Positions 50,250 through 59,620 of a stretch of DNA of 64,000 bases are shown here, piece after piece (position 1 is the stretch's first letter; each line of letters begins with the position of its first letter). Origin of the DNA: CAZZBK01 sp964652155 (lineage in GTDB: Bacteria > Planctomycetota > Planctomycetia > Pirellulales > PNKZ01); the NCBI GenBank assembly GCA_964652155.1, contig CAZZBK010000002.1:62001-126000 (forward strand), in the 5' to 3' direction. The translations under genes were made by a program, and so were the position numbers. The notes beneath the pieces are model-generated. The model was not told where the DNA came from. It saw only the letters and a list, made by a program, of their open reading frames with translations, and did not search any database.

Positions 50250-51527
50250 TCAATGGGGTCGGCAGATCGACTGGAGATCGCGGAAGTAGTGCGGGTAGGT
50301 CTTGCTCGTGCAACCTGGGTCGCGAATCACAACACCCGGCACACGCAGTCCCACCAGCGCCATGCTCATCGCCATGCGATGATCGTCATAGGTGTCGATC
50401 CTTGCGCCATGCAGCGGCTCGGGCGTGATGGTCAAGCCATCGTCGAACTCGTCGACGTGTGCACCGAACTTGCGCAGCTCGGTTGCCACGGCGTGCAGCC
50501 GATCGGTCTCTTTGTGACGGATGTGCTTAACGCCGGTGATCCGAGTGGGTCCCTTGGCGAACACGGCAACCGCCGCCAGCGTTTGCACCGTATCGCTGAT
50601 GGCGTTCATGTCGACCTCGATGCCGCACAGCGAGCTGCCGCGCACCCGAATGCCTTCGCTTCGTTCCTCGACCTGACAGCCCATTTGTTGCAGCACGTCG
50701 ATGAGTTCGACATCCCCTTGCAGACTCTGGCGATGAAGTCCCGTGACGGTGACTTCGCCGCCGGTGATAGCCGCCGCCGCGAAGAAATAGCTCGCCGCCG
50801 AGGCGTCGGGTTCGATCGCATAGCGGCAGGCGCGATATACGCCTTGGGGCACGACGAACCGCCGCAGATCGCCCCCAGCAACGTCGATGCCAAACGAGCG
50901 CATCACGGCGAGCGTCATGTGGATGTAAGGCTGCGAGACGAGTTGCCCACGGACCTCAAGCTCAACCGAGTTCGTCGCGTAAGGGGCCGCCATCAGCAGA
51001 CCGCTTAAGAACTGGCTCGACACATCGCCGCGCACCTCGGCCTTGCCGCCGCGCAGGCCACGGGCTCGGATGAGCACCGGAGGACAGCCGGTGAGCGACT
51101 CGCTGACTGCGTCGGCGCCGAGTGCATGCAGGCTATCGAGCAAGTCGGAGATCGGGCGTTCGCGCATCCGTGGCGTGCCGTCGAGACGATATTCACCCTG
51201 GCCCAGCGCCACGAGCGAGGCCAAAAACCGCACCGTGGTGCCGCTGTTGCCGACAAACAAATCCGCGCGTGAGTTAGGAATTTGTCCGCCACAACCGTGC
51301 ACGACGAAGCAACCGTGCTCCCAGTCGGCATCGATGCCGATTCCCAACTGACGCAGCGCCTCGACCATGACACGGGTGTCGTCGCTGTCGAGCGCGCCAA
51401 TCAAGGTCGACACGCCGTCGGCCAGCGCCGCGCAGGCGAGTGCCCGGTTGGTGATGCTTTTGGAACCGGGGGGGTGGACGATGCCAGCCACTGGGCCGCT
51501 TAACGAGATCGCAATGGAGTCTGTCAC
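50250..51527 (-). CDS. aroA: 3-phosphoshikimate 1-carboxyvinyltransferase (EPSP synthase)
   Basis: Sixth step of the shikimate pathway. 425 residues from GTG 51527, the start that gives the normal N terminus (VTDSIAISLSGPVAGIVHPPGSKSITNRALA). Longer in-frame starts lie inside the upstream gene. Motifs: LFVGNSGTTVRFLASL, DVSSQFLSGLLMAAP, HIRHKETDRLHA and TYDDHRMAMSMAL, all typical. The loop after NSGTTVRF lacks any marked change I can see. It starts one base after the TAA of the PQQ-repeat gene, an odd partner for a central metabolic enzyme. Confidence 0.96.
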   Translation of the reverse strand: MTDSIAISLSGPVAGIVHPPGSKSITNRALACAALADGVSTLIGALDSDDTRVMVEALRQLGIGIDADWEHGCFVVHGCGGQIPNSRADLFVGNSGTTVRFLASLVALGQGEYRLDGTPRMRERPISDLLDSLHALGADAVSESLTGCPPVLIRARGLRGGKAEVRGDVSSQFLSGLLMAAPYATNSVELEVRGQLVSQPYIHMTLAVMRSFGIDVAGGDLRRFVVPQGVYRACRYAIEPDASAASYFFAAAAITGGEVTVTGLHRQSLQGDVELIDVLQQMGCQVEERSEGIRVRGSSLCGIEVDMNAISDTVQTLAAVAVFAKGPTRITGVKHIRHKETDRLHAVATELRKFGAHVDEFDDGLTITPEPLHGARIDTYDDHRMAMSMALVGLRVPGVVIRDPGCTSKTYPHYFRDLQSICRPH

Positions 51528-51528
51528 G

Positions 51529-52737
51529 TTAGCGCGCCGCGACCTTCCACAGGCGAGTGTCGCTGCGAACATACAGCGCTCCGTCAGCCACGGCAGGCGT
51601 AGCCGCCACGCCATCGCCGAACGCATTCTCGGCGACGATCGTGCCTTGCTCGCCAAGTTCGATCACCTGGGCGACGCCGTCGCGGTTGACGACATACATG
51701 TGGTTGCCCACGATCAGTGGCGTGGCCCAAAACGAGCCTTTAAGCCGCAACCGCCAAAGCACTTCGCCATCGCTGGCCTTGGCGCAGGTGAGCGCGCCGC
51801 CGCCGTTGATCACGTAGATGCGTCCGTCATGCACGACGGGGCTCGGCGTGCCTGGATCAAGCTTGTTGTTCGACCACAACACTTCCGGCGAGCGACCATC
51901 GTTGTTCGGTCGAACGGCGGTGATGCCGTCACTGGGGATGAAGGCGATGCCCCCCACGCCGACCACCGAGGGGATGCCCTTACAGGTCTTGTCGTAGCTC
52001 CACAACTGCCGGCCGGTCGCCGGGTCGTGCGCCGATAGCCGGTCGGTCGATTGCAACAGCACGGCCTTGCTTGAGCCGACTTGCCACACGGTCGGCGAGG
52101 TCCAATTCATCTCGGCCTTGCGTGGGATTTTCCAGCGTGTTTGGCCCGTCTCGGCATCGAGTCCAGCCGCGAACGACTCTCCTTTGTTTTCGATCTGCAC
52201 GATCACGGTCCCATCGACCACCAGCGGCGACGCGGACATGCCGACATCGTTGGCCGCCGTGGGGTAATCGAGCGTCAGGCCGCGGTACCACAGCAAATTG
52301 CCGCTCAGGTCGAGGCACACCAGATCGTTCGACGAGAAGAACGCAAAGATGCGCTGCCCATCGCTCATCGGCGAACACGCGGCGACACTGCTCGTGGGAT
52401 GGCAAAGCGTGCGACCGGTCGCCCAATACTGCCGCTCCCAAAGCGACTTGCCCGAGCCGGCGTCGAAGGCGTGAACATGCAGTCGATCTTGCGACGCTCC
52501 GCTGGCCGAGGTCGCGATCACGCGTCCCGACACGACGATGGGGCTCGACACACCCCGGCCGGGCAGCTTCTGCTCCCAGGCAACATTTGCGCCATCGGCA
52601 CCGACCTTCCACTGCGTGGGGAGCGACGGTCCTTGGGCCACTCCCTGATTATTGGGTCCGCGAAAGCCGAGCCAATCGGCCCCCAAGAGCCACGGCAGGG
52701 TCATGAATACGACGACGATCAAAATGCGTTGTTGCAT
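51529..52737 (-). CDS. Exported PQQ-repeat (BamB-like) beta-propeller protein
   Basis: 402 residues from ATG 52737. A signal peptide (ILIVVVFMTLPWLLGADW) precedes a propeller of PQQ-like repeats: FRGPNNQGVAQG, WEQKLPGRGVSSPIVVSGRV, LHVHAFDAGSGKSLWERQYW, AAGLDAETGQTRWKIPRK, LSAHDPATGRQLWSYDK and CAKASDGEVLWRLRLKGS. The start WLGFRGPNNQGV is typical of planctomycete secreted PQQ-repeat proteins, not of quinoprotein dehydrogenases, so cofactor binding is doubtful. It overlaps operon-wise with aroA (stop and start one base apart). Confidence 0.9.
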   Translation of the reverse strand: MQQRILIVVVFMTLPWLLGADWLGFRGPNNQGVAQGPSLPTQWKVGADGANVAWEQKLPGRGVSSPIVVSGRVIATSASGASQDRLHVHAFDAGSGKSLWERQYWATGRTLCHPTSSVAACSPMSDGQRIFAFFSSNDLVCLDLSGNLLWYRGLTLDYPTAANDVGMSASPLVVDGTVIVQIENKGESFAAGLDAETGQTRWKIPRKAEMNWTSPTVWQVGSSKAVLLQSTDRLSAHDPATGRQLWSYDKTCKGIPSVVGVGGIAFIPSDGITAVRPNNDGRSPEVLWSNNKLDPGTPSPVVHDGRIYVINGGGALTCAKASDGEVLWRLRLKGSFWATPLIVGNHMYVVNRDGVAQVIELGEQGTIVAENAFGDGVAATPAVADGALYVRSDTRLWKVAAR

Positions 52738-52784
52738 GATGGGTATAGTGTTTTGAGGAGAACAAAATCTGAAAGCGACCCGCA

Positions 52785-53933
52785 CTACTTGCCCGAGAGG
52801 CGATCGTCCGACAGCACGGCTGTGCCGACCGAATCGCACACGCGGAGTTGGAAGTCCCAATCTTGGGCCCAGTTTTCTTTCTGTTCGTTTTGCAGCACTT
52901 TGATCAGGATGGTATTTCGACCGGCTCGCAAAGTTCCCTGGGCAACGTATTGATCAATTTTGGTGCCCGAGTGATAGACGTTGTGCGCGTCGACTTGCTG
53001 CCCGTTCACCCACAGCTTGAACGCACAAATGCAGCCGGTGCGAAACTCGACCGCGCGTGGCTGTTGCACGACAAACTCACTGAAGGCGTAACCGACCACC
53101 CCGTTGGCCTTGCCCAACGCCTTGTTAAAGTCGACCTTGCCGTGCGGGTCTGCCGACGCGTGATCGAGCCAAGAGACCGTTTTGCCATCTTTGCCCGGGA
53201 CACTCGCTTTCAAGTCGATGCTCTTTTCCGGCGGATAAGCGATGTCGAACGCACTCTCGTTGCGATTGTCAAACGGCCCCAGGAGCTTCCATGAGGTGAC
53301 AAAACCATAGTGCCTCGGCAAGTCGACTTCGTGTCCCAATGGCTTTAAGTCTTTAGCAAGCTGCTCGATCTGGTCCAGATCACGCGCGCCGGCGAACGCT
53401 TTCTTGAGGATCTCCAATGCCCGTTGCTTGCTGGCGGCATCGGACGAAGCCTTCTCGACGTCAGGCTTGGCCTCGTTGATGAGCCGTTGCACGGCGTCGC
53501 GGCGCAACTCGGTGCTGGGATCATTGATGAAGGTCGGAATCAACCGGTCGGGGACGCTGGGGTCGAGCCGCGTGAGCAAGTCAAACGCCAAGCGGCGAGC
53601 GCGCGGATGATGCGACGTGTCGCTCAAAAAGGCCTGCAGCGCCTGTTGCGCGGTGGGATTAGCCTGCCGAAGGTGCCGATCCGCGACCGCTTCAATGGCC
53701 GAGCGGAGGTAATTGCTCCCAATGACCGAGGCGGTGTCGAGCGCGCCCAACAGGGCGGGTAAGTCGCCGGGCGAAGCCTGTGAAACGACCTGCCACGACC
53801 GCTGGGCGGCCTGATTGTCATGCCCCATCGGGCCAATTGTTTGCAGGGTCTTTAACGCGGTATCGACGTCCGCACCTTGCGCCGACAAGCACAGTGTTAG
53901 GCTAACCACCCAGGTCGTCCACGCCACTCGCAT
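52785..53933 (-). CDS. Exported protein with HEAT-like N half and carbohydrate-binding-like C half
   Basis: 382 residues from ATG 53933 (a GTG or ATG slightly upstream at 53948 is possible). Signal MRVAWTTWVVSLTLCLSAQG. The N half is helical (PTAQQALQAFLSDTSHHPRARRLAFDLLTRLDPSV), resembling HEAT repeats. The C half is beta-rich with WKLLGPFDNRN, FRTGCICAFKLWVNGQQVDAHN and AGRNTILIKVLQNEQKENW, like the sugar-binding jelly-roll of family 2 glycosidases. No catalytic domain. It lies 47 bases upstream of the PQQ-repeat gene on the same strand, so cotranscription is likely; the pair may act together in the envelope. Confidence 0.8.
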   Translation of the reverse strand: MRVAWTTWVVSLTLCLSAQGADVDTALKTLQTIGPMGHDNQAAQRSWQVVSQASPGDLPALLGALDTASVIGSNYLRSAIEAVADRHLRQANPTAQQALQAFLSDTSHHPRARRLAFDLLTRLDPSVPDRLIPTFINDPSTELRRDAVQRLINEAKPDVEKASSDAASKQRALEILKKAFAGARDLDQIEQLAKDLKPLGHEVDLPRHYGFVTSWKLLGPFDNRNESAFDIAYPPEKSIDLKASVPGKDGKTVSWLDHASADPHGKVDFNKALGKANGVVGYAFSEFVVQQPRAVEFRTGCICAFKLWVNGQQVDAHNVYHSGTKIDQYVAQGTLRAGRNTILIKVLQNEQKENWAQDWDFQLRVCDSVGTAVLSDDRLSGK

Positions 53934-54226
53934 CGCACAGTCTCCCACCGGAAAATAATCGCCCCCGCTTTACACTCCAGGATCATTCTAAACCAATTGC
54001 TGGCGATGGGAAACTCGCGCCGAAAAGATGATGAGTCGTGGCGGGTGGGATCGCTACACCCTGAGCCCACCCCGCAGTTGCAAGCCCCGTCGGAGACCTT
54101 ATTTGCGGATAGGGGAGCTCTTCGAGAGGCTGTCCAAGGCCCTCGTTTCATCCGCTGCGGCGGGAGAGTAAACTGGTGGTGGTTCGTTTGTCCCTTCGAG
54201 TTCGCTTACTGAGCGGAGAATGTTTC

Positions 54227-54889
54227 ATGTTCTGCCGTTGGTTGTTGGCCGTGGCATTGTTCGTCGCGTCCGTCGGCTTGCCCCGGCTGGTTCATGCCGC
54301 CGAGGCTGCACCGCCGTTCGTCTCGCTCTTTGACGGTAAAACTCTCCAGGGCTGGATCACGGCCCCTGGGGCTTACGTGGTCGAGAAGGGGGCAATCGTC
54401 TGTGTCGCGGGGAGCAAGGGAAACCTGCTCAGTGAAAAAGAGTATGGCGACTTTCGACTGCAATTTGACTTTCTGCTCACCCCCGGAGCGAACAACGGAC
54501 TGGCCATCCGCTGCCCCTTGAAAACCGAGGGGAATCTGCACATCGAGGGGATCGAACTGCAAATCCTCGACGACACCCATGAGAAGTACAAAGCCATCAA
54601 GCCGTATCAGTTTCATGGCTCGGTCTACGGCATCGTGGCCGCCAAGCCTGGGCACCTCAAGCCCCTCGGCGAGTGGAATCATGAAGAGGTGACCGTAACA
54701 GGACGCCGGGTGAAAGTGGTTCTCAACGGCACGACGATCGTCGATGCCGACTTAGACGAGGCGAGCACCCCCAAAACGCTCGACGGCGTTGAGCACACCG
54801 GTCTCAAACGCGCCCGGGGCCACATCGGGTTCCTCGGGCACGGTGACCGGATCGACGTTCGCAATATCCAAATTCAAGAACTTCCCTGA
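54227..54889 (+). CDS. DUF1080 (3-keto-disaccharide hydrolase) family protein
   Basis: 220 residues from ATG 54227. A signal peptide (WLLAVALFVASVGLPRLVHA) is followed by the concanavalin-like DUF1080 domain: FVSLFDGKTLQGWITAPGAYVVEKGAIVC, DFRLQFDFLLTPGANNGLAIRCP, the IEGIELQILDDTH acidic motif, GSVYGIVAAKPGHLKPLGEWN and HIGFLGHGDRIDVRNIQI. Members have been linked to 3-keto-glucoside hydrolysis; here that is inference from the domain. The thioredoxin-like gene starts 11 bases after the stop, so the two are cotranscribed. Confidence 0.92.
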   Translation: MFCRWLLAVALFVASVGLPRLVHAAEAAPPFVSLFDGKTLQGWITAPGAYVVEKGAIVCVAGSKGNLLSEKEYGDFRLQFDFLLTPGANNGLAIRCPLKTEGNLHIEGIELQILDDTHEKYKAIKPYQFHGSVYGIVAAKPGHLKPLGEWNHEEVTVTGRRVKVVLNGTTIVDADLDEASTPKTLDGVEHTGLKRARGHIGFLGHGDRIDVRNIQIQELP

Positions 54890-54900
54890 GTCATTCCATC

Positions 54901-55542
54901 ATGCTTCACATGCTGAGTCGCCGAGCCGTGATGATGCTCGGCAGTGTTTTGTGCTTTAGTGCCTCGGCCGGCGTGGCCCTGTCGGGCAAGTACAACCCCA
55001 CGCTCACGGTTGGCGACACTGCTCCCGCATGGAAATCGCTGCCGGGAACGGATGACAAATCGCATTCACTGGCCGATCTGAAAGCCAAAAGCGTCGTGGT
55101 CGTGGCGTTCACCTGCAATAGCTGCCCCTACGCGGTCGACTACGAAGACCGCCTGATTGCCCTGGCCAACAAACATGCCGGCGCAAATGGTCGCGCGGCG
55201 GTCGTGGCGATCAACGTCAACAAAATACCCGAAGACAGCCTGAGCGAAATGAAGAAGCGTGCCACGTCGAAGCAGTTTCCCTTCGCGTATTTGTATGACG
55301 AGTCGCAGGAGATCGCCAAAGCCTACGGTGCGACGTTCACGCCCGAGTTCTTCGTCCTCGACGCCCAGCGCAAGGTCATCTACATGGGGGCGATGGATGA
55401 CGAAACCGATGCCAGCAAGGTAACCGTCAACTACGTCGAACGGGCCATTGAGGCGGCGCTACAAGGCAAGACGCCCGAGGTCAGCGAGACCATCGGCCGC
55501 GGATGCTTTGTGCGCTACGCGCGGACCCGCAAGAAACCGTAG
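54901..55542 (+). CDS. Secreted thioredoxin-like (AhpC/TSA, redoxin) protein
   Basis: 213 residues. N terminus MLSRRAVMMLGSVLCFSASAG looks like an export signal with paired arginines. The redoxin fold follows: GDTAPAWKSLPGTDDKSHSLADLKAKSVVVVAFTCNSCPYAVDYEDR, with Cys72-x-x-Cys75 (CNSC). The centre FPFAYLYDESQEIAKAYGATFTPEFFVLDAQRKVIYMGAMDD is typical of peroxiredoxin-like proteins. The CNSCPYA motif differs from WCGPC thioredoxins and is common in planctomycete thiol proteins. Cotranscribed with DUF1080. Confidence 0.9.
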   Translation: MLHMLSRRAVMMLGSVLCFSASAGVALSGKYNPTLTVGDTAPAWKSLPGTDDKSHSLADLKAKSVVVVAFTCNSCPYAVDYEDRLIALANKHAGANGRAAVVAINVNKIPEDSLSEMKKRATSKQFPFAYLYDESQEIAKAYGATFTPEFFVLDAQRKVIYMGAMDDETDASKVTVNYVERAIEAALQGKTPEVSETIGRGCFVRYARTRKKP

Positions 55543-55569
55543 CCCATCGAGTGCCACGACCGGTTGGGG

Positions 55570-56982
55570 CTACACCAAGATTGGGAACAGCGGGTTCCCC
55601 TTGGTGAGTTGGAACGGACGCGCGACTTGGTCGTGCTCTTCATGGTGCGGGTCGATGCCCAGCAGATGATAGATGGTCGCGACAAAATCGGCCGGTCCGC
55701 AGGAGTTTTCGGCCGGCAGAGCGCCGATCTTGTCGCTCTTGCCGTACACGGCACCTGGCTGAATGCCCGCACCAGCAAAGAGCACGCAATAGCAATCGGG
55801 CCAGTGCTCGCGTCCCGCGTTCTTGAGTGTAATCTTCGGCGAGCGACCGAACTCGGCGGCCACGACCACGAGCGTCTCCTCGAGTTGCCCGGTCTGTTCC
55901 AGGTCGTCCATCAAGGCCCGCAAGGCTCGGTCGTACGGCGGAATCAGGTCCTCTTTGCAGGCCGTGAAGTTGTTCCAGTGCGTATCCCAAGCAAAGCCGT
56001 TGCGACCCTGCGTGCGTTGCCAGTTGCACTGCACGAGTCGTGTGCCGGCCTCAAGTAATCGACGCCCCAAGAGCACCGATTGACCAAAGAGGTTGCGGCC
56101 ATAACGCTCGCGGGTCTCCTTGTCGACCACCGACAGGTCGACCGCCTTGCGCACTGCGTCGGATGCGACCACGTCGAGTGCCTTCTGCTGGTTTTGCTTG
56201 AGCGATTGGGCAATCGTCTCGCTTTGCAAATAGTTCGCCTGGGCATTGAGCTGATCCACCAACCGCAGGCGGCGCTGAATCACCGCCTCGGGGGCGTTGG
56301 GAGACAGCGGCAGGTGCTCGAGACGGAAATCGTCTTCGTTCGGGTTGCCGCCGGTCAGCATCGGGTCGTATTTCGGTCCGAGCATGCCGGCGAACTGACC
56401 CGCACGTCGGCCGCCGGCGACGTCCATGCGATGCGGCACGATCACGAACGGGAACATGGGCCCGTTGCCCGGCGCGATCTTCGACAAACACGAACCCATG
56501 TGCGGCATGTCTTGCCGGTTCATGTTGTTGACGTCGGGCACGCTCCCCAGGTACGGATAGCCGGTGAACATCCAGTACGAGCCACGCCCGTGATCGTTGT
56601 GCAGGTGATTCATCGACCGGACGAGCGCCATCTTGTGCATCAGCGGCGCGGTCAGTGGTAGGTGCTCGCCAAAGCGGATGCCGGGCAGCGAGGTGGCGAT
56701 GGTGTCGAACTCGCCGCGGATTTCGCTGGGTGTATCGGGCTTGGGGTCCCACATGTCATGCTGTGGCGGTCCGCCCGACAAGTACAGAATGATGCAGTTC
56801 TTGGCCGCGCCAAAACTTTTGCCGCGCGGCGTCGATGGGGTTGAAGTCGGCGCTCCGTTGGCGCGCTGCTCGAGCAGCGTGCTCAGCGACAATCCACTCA
56901 CACCCAAGCCACCGATGCGGAGCATCTCGCGGCGAGACAACGACTCGCCTCGATGGGCGGCTGGACCGAACAGATGGAACAT
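55570..56982 (-). CDS. DUF1501 protein with twin-arginine signal (copy 3)
   Basis: 470 residues. N terminus GESLSRREMLRIGGLGVSGLSLSTLLEQR, a twin-arginine-like signal. Core: CIILYLSGGPPQHDMWDPKPDTPSEIRGEFDTI, GEHLPLTAPLMHKMALVRSMNH, GTRLVQCNWQRTQGRNGFAWDTHWNN, ETLVVVAAEFGRSPKI and GREHWPDCYCVLFAGAGIQPG. It diverges from the PPC-domain and DUF1549 genes across 277 bases, so the partner association is kept but in divergent form. Convergent with the thioredoxin-like gene. Confidence 0.94.
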   Translation of the reverse strand: MFHLFGPAAHRGESLSRREMLRIGGLGVSGLSLSTLLEQRANGAPTSTPSTPRGKSFGAAKNCIILYLSGGPPQHDMWDPKPDTPSEIRGEFDTIATSLPGIRFGEHLPLTAPLMHKMALVRSMNHLHNDHGRGSYWMFTGYPYLGSVPDVNNMNRQDMPHMGSCLSKIAPGNGPMFPFVIVPHRMDVAGGRRAGQFAGMLGPKYDPMLTGGNPNEDDFRLEHLPLSPNAPEAVIQRRLRLVDQLNAQANYLQSETIAQSLKQNQQKALDVVASDAVRKAVDLSVVDKETRERYGRNLFGQSVLLGRRLLEAGTRLVQCNWQRTQGRNGFAWDTHWNNFTACKEDLIPPYDRALRALMDDLEQTGQLEETLVVVAAEFGRSPKITLKNAGREHWPDCYCVLFAGAGIQPGAVYGKSDKIGALPAENSCGPADFVATIYHLLGIDPHHEEHDQVARPFQLTKGNPLFPILV

Positions 56983-57194
56983 GGCGGGTCCTTCGAGTGG
57001 CGGGAATCTCTGAGCCAGCCCCGTTCAGCGGCGTCGACCGCGTGACAGCGGCGACAGCATGCTTGGTCCGAGCGGCTCGTGTCGCTTAGGCAGGAAGCTC
57101 TTGCCCCGTCGTTATTTATCGACGGGATTTACTTGCTGGCAGTATAATTCTCGCCGCGGCGCTTGCCAATGCTGATGCTGGCACTAATTTCGGG

Positions 57195-57200
57195 TATAAT
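57195..57200 (+). promoter_or_regulatory. Candidate -10 box for the PPC-domain gene
   Basis: A perfect TATAAT at 57195-57200, about 60 bases before the preferred start; the matching -35 is weak (CTGATG, 57172-57177). A second perfect TATAAT is at 57143-57148. Which one is used cannot be told from sequence. Confidence 0.3.
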
Positions 57201-57259
57201 CAAATGACCCGCCCACCGTGCCATTTCCCTCCTTGTTAAACTTTGCGGCCTCAAGACCT

Positions 57260-59620
57260 ATGGTTCGCCTTCACGCCGGACGGATTCTTATCGTTGGTTG
57301 GGTATTGCTGGGCAGCGTAACTCCTTGCCTTGCCCAGGCGTTTGTCACCCATGTCTTTCCACCGGCGGTCACGCGCGGCGCGACGGTCCGCGTGGTCGTG
57401 CATGGTAGCGATGTCGACCGAGCCAGCCAGCTTTGGACCTCAGTCCCCGCCCGTGTGTTGCAAGCCAAAGTCGTGGGTGAGTCGACCCGCGAGCAGGCGA
57501 CCTTCGATGTGCAGGTGTCGGCCGACGCCCCGCTAGGCCTGCACGGCCTGCGACTGGCGACCGACGATGGCCTGAGCAACCCGGTGATCTTTGCCATCGA
57601 TGATTTGAAGTCGATCTCCGTGAACTCGCTCAAGGGGGCTGAGGCTGCGAACTCGGTGACCGACGTCAAGTTGCCGATCGCCTTGGCCGGCACATTCCGT
57701 TCAGCCTCCATCGATCGCTTTGGCATTGATGTTCAGGCCGGCGAAGAAGTATCGTTCGAGTGTGTGAGCAGCCGACTGGGCAAAGACGCCGATCCACTCA
57801 TTCGCATTCGTGACGCTCAGGGCAAACGGGTCGTTGAGTACGACAACGACCCAGGCTTGTTCTTCGATTTTCGTTTTGCGCACACGTTTGTCCAGGCTGG
57901 GCGTTATGTCGTCGAACTCAGCGACGCCCGTTATCACGGCAACGACGATTGGGCGTATGTGCTGCGGATGGGGCGCTTCCCGGCGGCCCGAGTTGCCGTG
58001 CCCGCGGCAGCGTCTGCCGGTCAGGCCGTAACCCTGCGTTTTCCTGAGTTGCCGCGGGTCGAGTCGCCGCTGAGCGTGAAGCCCGACGCTCCCCTGGGGC
58101 GATTCTATCATGCCTTGCGACGCGAGGGTGACGCCGCCGCGACGTGGATTGCCGCGAGTGTCACGCGATCTCCCAGCGTGCGTGAGGTCGAGCCGAACAA
58201 CACACTGGAGCAGGCCACCAAGGTCGAGTTGCCCGCCGTGCTCTGTGGCGTGCTCGACAAGCCGAATCAGATCGACTACTTCTCGTTCGAGTTGAAAAAA
58301 GGAGACAAGCTCGACGTGAAAGCCGAGAGCAGCTTGCTCGACTCGGCAGCAGATATTGAGGTGTTCACGCTCGCCCCCGACGGCAAAGAGATGCAGCGAA
58401 TCGATGACGTGCTGCTTGAAGAGGCCTCGTTGGTATTGAGCGCGAACCGTGATGGACTGTACGCGATCGGCATTCATGACGTGACACGCGGCGGCGGAGT
58501 GGGTTTTGCCTACCGCGTCGAAGCTCGGCCGGCCGAACCGCAGTTGAGCGTGCTCGCCGACTTCTCTGCCCTCACGGTGCCGCAGAATGAATATCAGTCG
58601 CTCCCGTTGGTGTTCACGCGAACGAACTACAACGGTGCCATCGAGCTCAAACTGCTCGGCGCTCCGACGGGGGTCACGCTGGATAACCCCCTCGTCCCCG
58701 AAGGGGTCAACACCCATTTTTTGCGTGTTCGGGCCGCGACTGCGGCTCCGCAGGGGGTGCATACCTTGCAACTGCTCGCGTCGGCCGAGGTGGATGGCAA
58801 GCCGATCACGGCGGTCGCTCGCACGCAACCCCTGATCGATCGGCAACTCTACAATGTCGATTTGATCAAATACGCCTTGCGCGATAATCAGCGTCGGCTG
58901 CCACCGTCACTGAGCGACCGCATCGCGCTGCAGGTCACGCCCCCCGCGCCATTTTCAGTGGAGTTGCCTGAACCGCTGGTGACCTTGGTGCGGTATCTGA
59001 CCATCGACTTCCCCCTGCACACCACGCGTCGCCATGAGTTTGCAGGCGACATCAACTTTCGAGCCGATGGCGGACAAATTGGCCAGGAGTCGGAAATTCG
59101 CCGTCAGATTTACAGCCGCTTCACGCCCGCTACCCCCGCCAAGCTCTTAACGCATGGCACGTTCTTCTCGCGCAATTTGCCCAACGAGACGAAAGATCGT
59201 GTTGATTTGTCGGCGACCGCCGAACTCGCGGGCCGCAAGGTGACGCTGGTCCGCAGTTTCGATTTGGAATTGAAGGCTGCGTACGATCTCACATTTGAGC
59301 CCAAGAGCGTGCCGGTATTGCCGGGTGAGTCGGCGGTGTTTCGCTTAGAGGCGACTCGTTTGCCCCCATTTACAGGCGCCATCACGATCGAGCCCACGTT
59401 GACGCCGGGCGTGACGCTCCCCGATTCGATCACCATTCCGGAAGGTGCGAGCGGCTCGGACGTGAGCGTGCAAGTTCCGGCCGGTGCTGAACCGCGCAAG
59501 GTTCGTGTCCGCTTACAAAGTCGTGCTCAGGTGGGCAAATTCATCGAGGAAGGTCGACCCAAAGACGTCGAAATCGACATCAAGAAACCCGAAGTCAAAC
59601 CGACACCCGTCAAACCGTGA
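57260..59620 (+). CDS. Exported protein with two PPC (pre-peptidase C-terminal) domains and Ig-like regions
   Basis: 786 residues from ATG 57260 (GTG 57218 possible). The signal peptide is GRILIVGWVLLGSVTPCLAQA. The first region is IPT/Ig-like (HVFPPAVTRGATVRVVVHGSDV). Two PPC-like domains follow at about 147-233 (FGIDVQAGEEVSFECVSSRL) and 310-415 (REVEPNNTLEQATKVELP, then YFSFELKKGDKLDVKAES). The C-terminal half is further Ig-like folds. No peptidase domain. The Lys/Pro-rich tail ends in a GTGA overlap with the DUF1549 gene, so the two are coupled and likely act together outside the cytoplasm. Confidence 0.85.
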   Translation: MVRLHAGRILIVGWVLLGSVTPCLAQAFVTHVFPPAVTRGATVRVVVHGSDVDRASQLWTSVPARVLQAKVVGESTREQATFDVQVSADAPLGLHGLRLATDDGLSNPVIFAIDDLKSISVNSLKGAEAANSVTDVKLPIALAGTFRSASIDRFGIDVQAGEEVSFECVSSRLGKDADPLIRIRDAQGKRVVEYDNDPGLFFDFRFAHTFVQAGRYVVELSDARYHGNDDWAYVLRMGRFPAARVAVPAAASAGQAVTLRFPELPRVESPLSVKPDAPLGRFYHALRREGDAAATWIAASVTRSPSVREVEPNNTLEQATKVELPAVLCGVLDKPNQIDYFSFELKKGDKLDVKAESSLLDSAADIEVFTLAPDGKEMQRIDDVLLEEASLVLSANRDGLYAIGIHDVTRGGGVGFAYRVEARPAEPQLSVLADFSALTVPQNEYQSLPLVFTRTNYNGAIELKLLGAPTGVTLDNPLVPEGVNTHFLRVRAATAAPQGVHTLQLLASAEVDGKPITAVARTQPLIDRQLYNVDLIKYALRDNQRRLPPSLSDRIALQVTPPAPFSVELPEPLVTLVRYLTIDFPLHTTRRHEFAGDINFRADGGQIGQESEIRRQIYSRFTPATPAKLLTHGTFFSRNLPNETKDRVDLSATAELAGRKVTLVRSFDLELKAAYDLTFEPKSVPVLPGESAVFRLEATRLPPFTGAITIEPTLTPGVTLPDSITIPEGASGSDVSVQVPAGAEPRKVRVRLQSRAQVGKFIEEGRPKDVEIDIKKPEVKPTPVKP

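Noticed and set aside
53997..54212. A 71-codon plus-strand frame in the gap before the DUF1080 gene
   Set aside because: No ribosome-binding site, odd composition and no motif; the gap is better read as a divergent promoter region.
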